Below are positions 59,617-64,000 of a stretch of DNA of 64,000 bases, piece by piece (the first letter of the stretch is position 1; every line of letters starts with the position of its first letter). The translations under genes and the position numbers were made by a program. The notes under the pieces were generated by a model. The model saw only the letters and a program-made list of their open reading frames with translations, was not told the DNA's origin and searched no databases. Source of the DNA: Halobacillus sp. Nhm2S1 (GTDB taxonomy: Bacteria; Bacillota; Bacilli; Bacillales; Halobacillaceae); the NCBI RefSeq assembly GCF_019599545.1, contig NZ_JAIEZV010000003.1, positions 124,001 through 188,000 on the forward strand, read 5' to 3'.

Positions 59617-59900
59617 TATTTTCCTCCTAGGTTTTCTAACCTGTGATAGTTAATATATTTTTATATCAATGACGAATATATAATGGCTTTGTTCTTTAGA
59701 CGTTCAGAAAACGAATACTCCTCTTGTTTTGAGACCTTTTAACACATAGGGACTAATTATAGAGATGTTCGTACAACTCGTCAAATCGAAGGAGAGCAAG
59801 GATGGATAGGATTCGTAAGCATTTGAAAGCTGTGGGACTCTAGTTAACTGTGAGCATTAAATATATGAGCTGGCAGCCTTTTATAGTAAAAGAATGAAAA

Positions 59901-59938
59901 ACACAAAAAAACAGACCATGTCTTAACATGAACTGTTT
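59901..59938 (-). terminator. Terminator following the broken small gene
   Basis: On the minus strand AAACAG and CTGTTT enclose ATGT/ACAT with an imperfect middle, followed by a T7 run. Confidence 0.6.
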
Positions 59939-60004
59939 AGAAGTATGTATTCCATCCCACCAAAAAGGGAAGTAAAGATTGTTGCACTTCCATAAAAGCC
60001 TTAT

Positions 60005-60221
60005 TTACTCTGAGCCATCCGCGGTATGACATTCAAATGAATCATTCATAGCCATAAAATCACTTTCAACTTCTGGAGTCCCGCCGATTTCATAACATTG
60101 ATCACTGGCATTATTGATTTCTTTGATATTGAAATAAGACTGCGTCCCTACTAAAAAAAATCCCGATAATAATCGTTAACGTACATAATGTTAATACCAT
60201 CCATTTTGTTCGATCGTTCAA
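60005..60221 (-). pseudogene. Small membrane/exported protein gene broken in a T8 tract
   Basis: A TTG start after GGAGTGGGGG opens MNDRTKWMVLTLCTLTIIIG, a membrane segment. Frame is lost in a run of eight T; with seven T the frame reads on through GTQSYFNIKEINNASDQCYE, then IGGTPEVESDFMAMNDSFEC and HTADGSE to a stop at 60005. So a protein of about 70 residues with an exported Cys-containing domain would be restored. True mutation, slippage or base-call error. Confidence 0.5.
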
Positions 60222-60309
60222 AGCCCCCACTCCTCTCGATCATTAGCCATAGACCCAACATATCAACCTCTTTTACCATTATCATTCACTGGAATATTTT
60301 GGTTGTCAC

Positions 60310-60347
60310 ACAAAAAAGATGACCCCGGATCCCGGGTCACCTTTTTA
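60310..60347 (-). terminator. Terminator of the PadR/HAAS operon
   Basis: On the minus strand AGGTGACCCGGG pairs with CCGGGGTCATCT (imperfect middle), followed by TTTTT. Confidence 0.8.
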
Positions 60348-60353
60348 TCCGTC

Positions 60354-61388
60354 TCATTTAACAAGTTCATGGCTCACCTTCGTCTTCTTCGTTCCTTTTT
60401 TATATTTCACCCAACCGTCAATGATATTCCACACAGCGAAAATGATAAAGATCGCAGCGATCCTCCAAGTGAGGCCGCTTTCGACTTGCGCTGCATTCAC
60501 CCCGAAAAGGTCTGCGATATAGTTGATGAACGCTGGTTGAAACAGCCTCTCATTTGTAATGATCCAAACGAAAATCCCTATGGATAGGAATTCCTGAACG
60601 GTATTGAACCATACGAGGCCTTTGGTCCATTCTTTTTTCAATAATTTATAAAGGCTCAAAGCGATTTCCAGGCCAATGACCAGGACGACTCCAGGCCAAT
60701 AGCTGAGCAGGGTATCTTGATTCAGAGCCGGGGTGACGAAGGTGAGTCCTGCGCCTTGGTTTTCATAGATCCCCAGCAATTGGTCGGCGTGGAAGTAAAC
60801 GGTGCCCCAGATCGCTGTCCATAGAAAAGCACCATACACTTCCCATTGGGAGATCGCACGTTTTTTAGGGACATGAGCGACTTTTTTCAAATCTTCTGCT
60901 CTCCACTTTTTACGTTGAGACCTTAGATCTTCGTCATCTATGCCGAGGTCCACACGTTCAATCAGGGCGAAAATAATCGTAATCCAGAAAAAGACTTGCA
61001 CGCCGACAGAAATCACCCGCCAGACGCCTTCCCCGACAATGGCAAGAATCATCATGATCAAGCTGCCTTCATCGACAGATCCTATAATATTCTCAGCGAC
61101 GAGCGTGATTAAAGAAATCGTAATCGCAATAGGCAGGATCATTTTGATAAGGGAAATATACGTATCATAATAGCGCGGCCCAATAAGATGCATGGGTTTT
61201 TCACTATATCCCTGCGCAAGTTTTACAGGATCGCCCAATTCCTGAAGGACACCTTTGACCTCCTCCTCTGTAGAATTCTCCGGGAGCATATCCTCGATGG
61301 TAGACCGGATTTCAAGTAGGATGTCTTCCCGGTTCTTTTCCGGAAGCCGGCGTTCGACCTCTTGTAAGTAGACATCAATCCATTTCAT
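60354..61388 (-). CDS. HAAS-domain membrane protein
   Basis: The 344-residue protein has an N-terminal HAAS helical domain (WIDVYLQEVERRLPEKNRED, LGDPVKLAQGYSEKP) and about six to seven membrane segments after residue 80. HAAS proteins are usually encoded with PadR regulators and are thought to sense or tune membrane processes. The ATG at 61388 follows GGAGGAGG and overlaps the PadR gene by 14 bp. Function otherwise unknown. Confidence 0.82.
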   Translation of the reverse strand: MKWIDVYLQEVERRLPEKNREDILLEIRSTIEDMLPENSTEEEVKGVLQELGDPVKLAQGYSEKPMHLIGPRYYDTYISLIKMILPIAITISLITLVAENIIGSVDEGSLIMMILAIVGEGVWRVISVGVQVFFWITIIFALIERVDLGIDDEDLRSQRKKWRAEDLKKVAHVPKKRAISQWEVYGAFLWTAIWGTVYFHADQLLGIYENQGAGLTFVTPALNQDTLLSYWPGVVLVIGLEIALSLYKLLKKEWTKGLVWFNTVQEFLSIGIFVWIITNERLFQPAFINYIADLFGVNAAQVESGLTWRIAAIFIIFAVWNIIDGWVKYKKGTKKTKVSHELVK

Positions 61389-61719
61389 TGTTCTCCTCCT
61401 CCAATAAACGGAACAATTCATTCGTGGCTTGTTTCCATTCTTCCTTCAATGTTTGAAAAACACCTTCCCCATAATCACTCAAAACATAATACTTCCGAGG
61501 ACGAGACTCTGAAGTATCCCAGCTGCTCGTGACCAGATCCTTTTTTTCCAACCTGCGGAGCAAAGGATACAACGTACTTTGTTCGATGGTGATGCCCGAA
61601 TCTTCCAATCGTTTGACGAGGGAATAGCCATATTGTGGGGTACGCAGCTGACTTAAAACCGCTAATGTCAAATTCCCCCTCCGCTGTTCGGTCAGCAGTG
61701 AGTTCAGTAGTTGACTCAA
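61375..61719 (-). CDS. PadR-family transcriptional regulator
   Basis: The 114-residue protein has the PadR winged helix (GNLTLAVLSQLRTPQYGYSL, STLYPLLRRLEKKDLVTSSW) and a C-terminal dimer helix (QTLKEEWKQATNELFRLLEE). The TTG at 61719 is 8 bp after GGAGGAG and is preferred to the GTG at 61728. It overlaps the HAAS gene and lies 18 bp after a large dyad, so it is probably autoregulated. Confidence 0.85.
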   Translation of the reverse strand: MSQLLNSLLTEQRRGNLTLAVLSQLRTPQYGYSLVKRLEDSGITIEQSTLYPLLRRLEKKDLVTSSWDTSESRPRKYYVLSDYGEGVFQTLKEEWKQATNELFRLLEEENNEMD

Positions 61720-61736
61720 AATATTCACTCCTCCAT

Positions 61737-61784
61737 ATACTGTACGACAAACACTATCTATACTTAGTGTATGTCATACAGTAT
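61737..61784. promoter_or_regulatory. PadR operator: large nested dyad
   Basis: ATACTGTACGACA (61737-61749) and TGTCATACAGTAT (61772-61784) match 12 of 13 in inverted order; inside, ACACTA (61751-61756) and TAGTGT (61765-61770) share the same centre. A TATAAT on the minus strand at 61783-61788 overlaps the outer arm and is a candidate -10. Confidence 0.7.
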
Positions 61785-61828
61785 TATATGTGCAACTGTA
61801 TATATAAAATGCTGAATAAAATGGCTCA

Positions 61829-61858
61829 CAAAAAAACACCTCTTTTGTAAGAGGTGTT
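61829..61858 (-). terminator. Terminator of the PRPP synthetase-like gene
   Basis: AACACCTCTT and AAGAGGTGTT with a TTGT loop; on the minus strand TTTTTGTG follows. Confidence 0.88.
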
Positions 61859-61872
61859 TTGAATTATTTTTA

Positions 61873-62817
61873 TTAGTCGAACAATACACTCACAGAATCT
61901 TCGCGTTGAACGCGCAGCAGGGCATCTGATAATAAAGGAGCGACAGAAAGAATCGTCATTTTATCAATCTGTTTTTCTTCTGGCTGGAAGATGGAATTGG
62001 TAATGACCAATTCTTTGATCGGTGACTGCTCAATTTTGATGACGGCCGGATCGGATAAGACCGCATGTGTTCCGCAGGCATAAATGTCATTGACTCCATT
62101 TTCGTGGAGGATATCGGCTGCCACGGTTACGGTGTCCGCTGTATCCATCATATCGTCAACGATAAGGACATTTTTGCCTTCCACATCTCCAACGACATCA
62201 CGGATTTCTGGTTCACCAGGCTCTGCTTTCCGCTTATCGATGAATGCAAGCGGGGCATCAAGGATGTTGGCCATTTTCCTTACCCGGTTCAAGCCGCTTG
62301 TATTAGGTGCGACAACGACAAGGTCTTCAATGTTTTTCGTATTGAAGTATTCCCCAAGAATCGGAATTCCCTGCAGCTGATCGACCGGAATATTAAAAAA
62401 GCCTTGAATCTGCGGTGCGTGTAAGTCCAGAGAGATGACTCTGTCCGCGCCTGCTTTTTCCAGAAGGTTGGCAATCAGCTTGGCTGTGATCGGTTCACGA
62501 GACCGTGCTTTCCGATCCTGACGGGCATATCCGTAATAAGGAATGACGACATTGATGGTTTTGGCAGAAGCCCGCTTCAAGGCATCGACCATGATCAACA
62601 TTTCCATCACATGCTCATTGACAGGCTGGGATGTAGATTGGATCAAATAGATATCGTCCCCACGGACACTTTCTTCGATGTTGATTTGGACTTCTCCATC
62701 GCTGAAACGGACGACTTTGCTTTTCCCTATAGGGACCTCCAGGATCTCTGACATTTCCTGAGCCAATGGTTCATTGGAGTTTAATGTAAAAAGCTTCATC
62801 TGTGATTGTGTATCCAT
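61873..62817 (-). CDS. Ribose-phosphate pyrophosphokinase paralogue, divergent
   Basis: The 314-residue protein aligns throughout with Prs (VVRFSDGEVQINIEESVRG, VIPYYGYARQDRKARSREPI, LHAPQIQGFF with His133). Key loops differ: the PRPP loop is DDMMDTADT at 221-229, with Asp228 in place of the usual Gly of DTAGT; the ribose-phosphate loop is APNTSGLNRVR in place of SPDHGGVTRAR; and the flexible loop has KRK instead of KRR. The gene is away from the usual gcaD-prs context and monocistronic. It may be a weakly active or regulatory subunit of the PRPP synthetase hexamer, or use another substrate. AGGAGCG precedes the ATG. Confidence 0.85.
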   Translation of the reverse strand: MDTQSQMKLFTLNSNEPLAQEMSEILEVPIGKSKVVRFSDGEVQINIEESVRGDDIYLIQSTSQPVNEHVMEMLIMVDALKRASAKTINVVIPYYGYARQDRKARSREPITAKLIANLLEKAGADRVISLDLHAPQIQGFFNIPVDQLQGIPILGEYFNTKNIEDLVVVAPNTSGLNRVRKMANILDAPLAFIDKRKAEPGEPEIRDVVGDVEGKNVLIVDDMMDTADTVTVAADILHENGVNDIYACGTHAVLSDPAVIKIEQSPIKELVITNSIFQPEEKQIDKMTILSVAPLLSDALLRVQREDSVSVLFD

Positions 62818-62908
62818 ATGTATCGCTCCTGTTTTGTAAAGGTTTCGTTAAGAAAAACTTATCACTAGAGGGGCTTTGTTGCAAGTTCGAAACCTCGTTT
62901 GGTAAGAG

Positions 62909-63679
62909 TTACCCATTTTTATAGTTCGGGTCCAATTGGTCGGTAATCAGCATATGACCTGGTGCATGGGTAATCATAATGGATGGTTTCGCTTGGAGTG
63001 CAGCATTTTGTGGTGTAACTCCACATGCCCAAAACACGGGAGTGGCTTCTGCAGGGTCAAAATCGACCGCTTCCCCATAATCCGGGTTGTGCAGATCGGT
63101 GATGCCGATCTCTTCAGGTGACCCGATATGGACAGGGCTTCCGTGAGACTGCTCAAACCGCTCGGAAATAGTGAGCGCTTGATCAATTAGATGATTCGGG
63201 ATCGCTCGCATACTGACGACCATATTCCCTTGGAAGATACCGGCCGGATATAAAGGAATAGTGGTATCGAACATCGGGACGACTTTTTCCTGTTCTTGAT
63301 GAAATAAAGGAATGCCGCCATCAAGGAGCGCCTTTTCAAAAGTGAAACTGCACCCGATCAGAAAAGTGACAAAATCCTCCCTCCACACGTCTGAGATATT
63401 CAAGACCTCTTCAGAAAATTTTCCATCCCGGTAAATCCGATAACGCGGCAAGTCTGTCCGGATATCTGCATCCGCCACTTGGGGTGCTGTCTGCCCTGCT
63501 TCCATCACTTCCACCAGGGGACACGGTTTCGGGTTCCTCATGCAGAACAATAGGAAGTCGAAGGCATATTCTTTCGGAAGAGTCACCATATTGGTTTGAA
63601 TATATCCTTCACAGAAGCCGGATGTTGTACCGGAGTTTTCTTCTTTTCGTATCGCCGTTCTTACTTTATAGGGTTCCAT
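62909..63679 (-). CDS. ycsI: YcsI-family (DUF1445) putative hydro-lyase
   Basis: The 256-residue protein matches YcsI: NSGTTSGFCEGYIQTNMVTLP, IGCSFTFEKALLDGGIP, and the C-terminal FWACGVTPQNAALQAKPSIM, ITHAPGHMLITD. The relative in vertebrates (DGLUCY) is a D-glutamate cyclase. In Bacilli it lies with 5-oxoprolinase and Nramp genes; here that context is missing. AAGGAG precedes the ATG. Activity inferred. Confidence 0.87.
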   Translation of the reverse strand: MEPYKVRTAIRKEENSGTTSGFCEGYIQTNMVTLPKEYAFDFLLFCMRNPKPCPLVEVMEAGQTAPQVADADIRTDLPRYRIYRDGKFSEEVLNISDVWREDFVTFLIGCSFTFEKALLDGGIPLFHQEQEKVVPMFDTTIPLYPAGIFQGNMVVSMRAIPNHLIDQALTISERFEQSHGSPVHIGSPEEIGITDLHNPDYGEAVDFDPAEATPVFWACGVTPQNAALQAKPSIMITHAPGHMLITDQLDPNYKNG

Positions 63680-63787
63680 TATGATCTAGTCTCCTTTTCT
63701 ATCTAACCTTGTCTATTCTTGCAGCATCTTAAGTTCTATTATACATGACCCTCCCGTTAGAGTTTCCAAACGTTCATTACCAAAAGG

Positions 63788-64000
63788 TTAACAACAAAAA
63801 TCATAAGGATGAAGAGGTAAACAAGCTTTACACAGCCAAGCCGGCTCAAGATTCGGATCCTGCCAATGCCAGGCAGCAAGTGCGGCAGCGCAGGCATCGA
63901 TGGTGTGGGATTCCTCGGCCATTTCTTCCGGAATACCAATTAATTGTTGTGTTACGAACCAACTCCATATCCTTTTCCGGGTAGGGCGGTCCTGCTTGTA
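63788..64000 (-). CDS. DUF429-like protein, 3' end only
   Basis: The frame enters from the right edge and ends at 63788, giving 70 residues (RKRIWSWFVTQQLIGIPEEM, AEESHTIDACAAALAAWHWQ, DPNLEPAWL...HPYDFCC). The SHTIDACAAALAAW block resembles the conserved C-terminal Asp motif of DUF429 nuclease-like (RNase H-fold) proteins. The 5' part is outside the window. Confidence 0.55.
   Translation of the reverse strand, partial: YKQDRPTRKRIWSWFVTQQLIGIPEEMAEESHTIDACAAALAAWHWQDPNLEPAWLCKACLPLHPYDFCC

Noticed and set aside
1-64000. CRISPR arrays, rRNA or tRNA genes
   Set aside because: No spaced identical repeats and no cloverleaf or rRNA sequences were seen by reading; a dedicated scan would be needed to exclude a weak tRNA.

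Overview
The window is a chromosomal stretch of a Gram-positive, endospore-forming member of the Bacillaceae, most likely a moderately halophilic genus such as Halobacillus, Pontibacillus or Thalassobacillus. The support is strong AGGAGG-type ribosome binding sites, frequent GTG/TTG starts, hairpin-plus-T-run terminators, and a gene set typical of the group (sporulenol-synthase-type cyclase sqhC, YdbD-type manganese catalase, guaC, YkpA-type ABC-F protein, YfkO-type nitroreductase, UvsE, YcsI, a BCCT transporter, paired YdcZ proteins). The genus is an inference. No rRNA, tRNA, CRISPR array, prophage or intact insertion sequence was seen.

Region 1-2.5 kb is visibly A+T-rich and looks acquired. 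It holds a graspetide-type RiPP locus: a 71-codon precursor gene, an MvdC/MvdD-like ATP-grasp ligase, and a membrane protein cut by the window edge. Behind them lie the remains of a HEPN-like gene and a perfect 21-bp inverted repeat.

Region 2.8-10.9 kb is the most coherent metabolic unit. Two divergent operons encode a lysine 6-dehydrogenase-like protein, an aldehyde dehydrogenase, a one-component thiamine-diphosphate decarboxylase, an aminotransferase, a class III CoA-transferase and a glutaryl-CoA dehydrogenase-like flavoprotein. In order these can take L-lysine through aminoadipate semialdehyde, 2-aminoadipate, 2-oxoadipate, glutarate semialdehyde, glutarate and glutaryl-CoA to crotonyl-CoA. 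A 13-bp palindrome lies between the operons.

Region 11-32 kb is mixed housekeeping and accessory content: an HNH nuclease, UvsE, a class D-like sortase beside an LPDTA-anchored surface protein, a DUF421 protein, Nudix enzymes, a FusB-like EF-G-binding protein, a DHA2 drug exporter, guaC, a GT2/HEAT pair, a ferritin-like/cupin fusion, a MerR/SRPBCC pair and small membrane or lipoproteins. Region 32.6-38.2 kb holds a peroxiredoxin, sqhC, a DUF2642 protein and Mn-catalase, then a YdcZ-Crp/Fnr-YdcZ operon with a palindromic candidate operator.

Region 38.2-57 kb contains two copies of a Bacillaceae-type palindromic repeat, a CPA-type antiporter, a thioredoxin-reductase-like flavoprotein, ykpA, a nitroreductase, a long run of small minus-strand enzymes (Nudix, VOC, GNAT, alpha/beta-hydrolases, SDR, epimerase-like) with many overlapping starts, an AraC regulator, and a DJ-1/ABM/LysR group that looks like an electrophile or aldehyde stress module. 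Region 57-64 kb has a BCCT transporter with an altered tryptophan box, a gene broken in a T8 tract, a PadR/HAAS operon with a large dyad operator, a divergent PRPP synthetase paralogue, ycsI, and the 3' end of a DUF429-like gene. Starts were chosen by ribosome binding site and family length, so several genes are shorter than their longest open frame.
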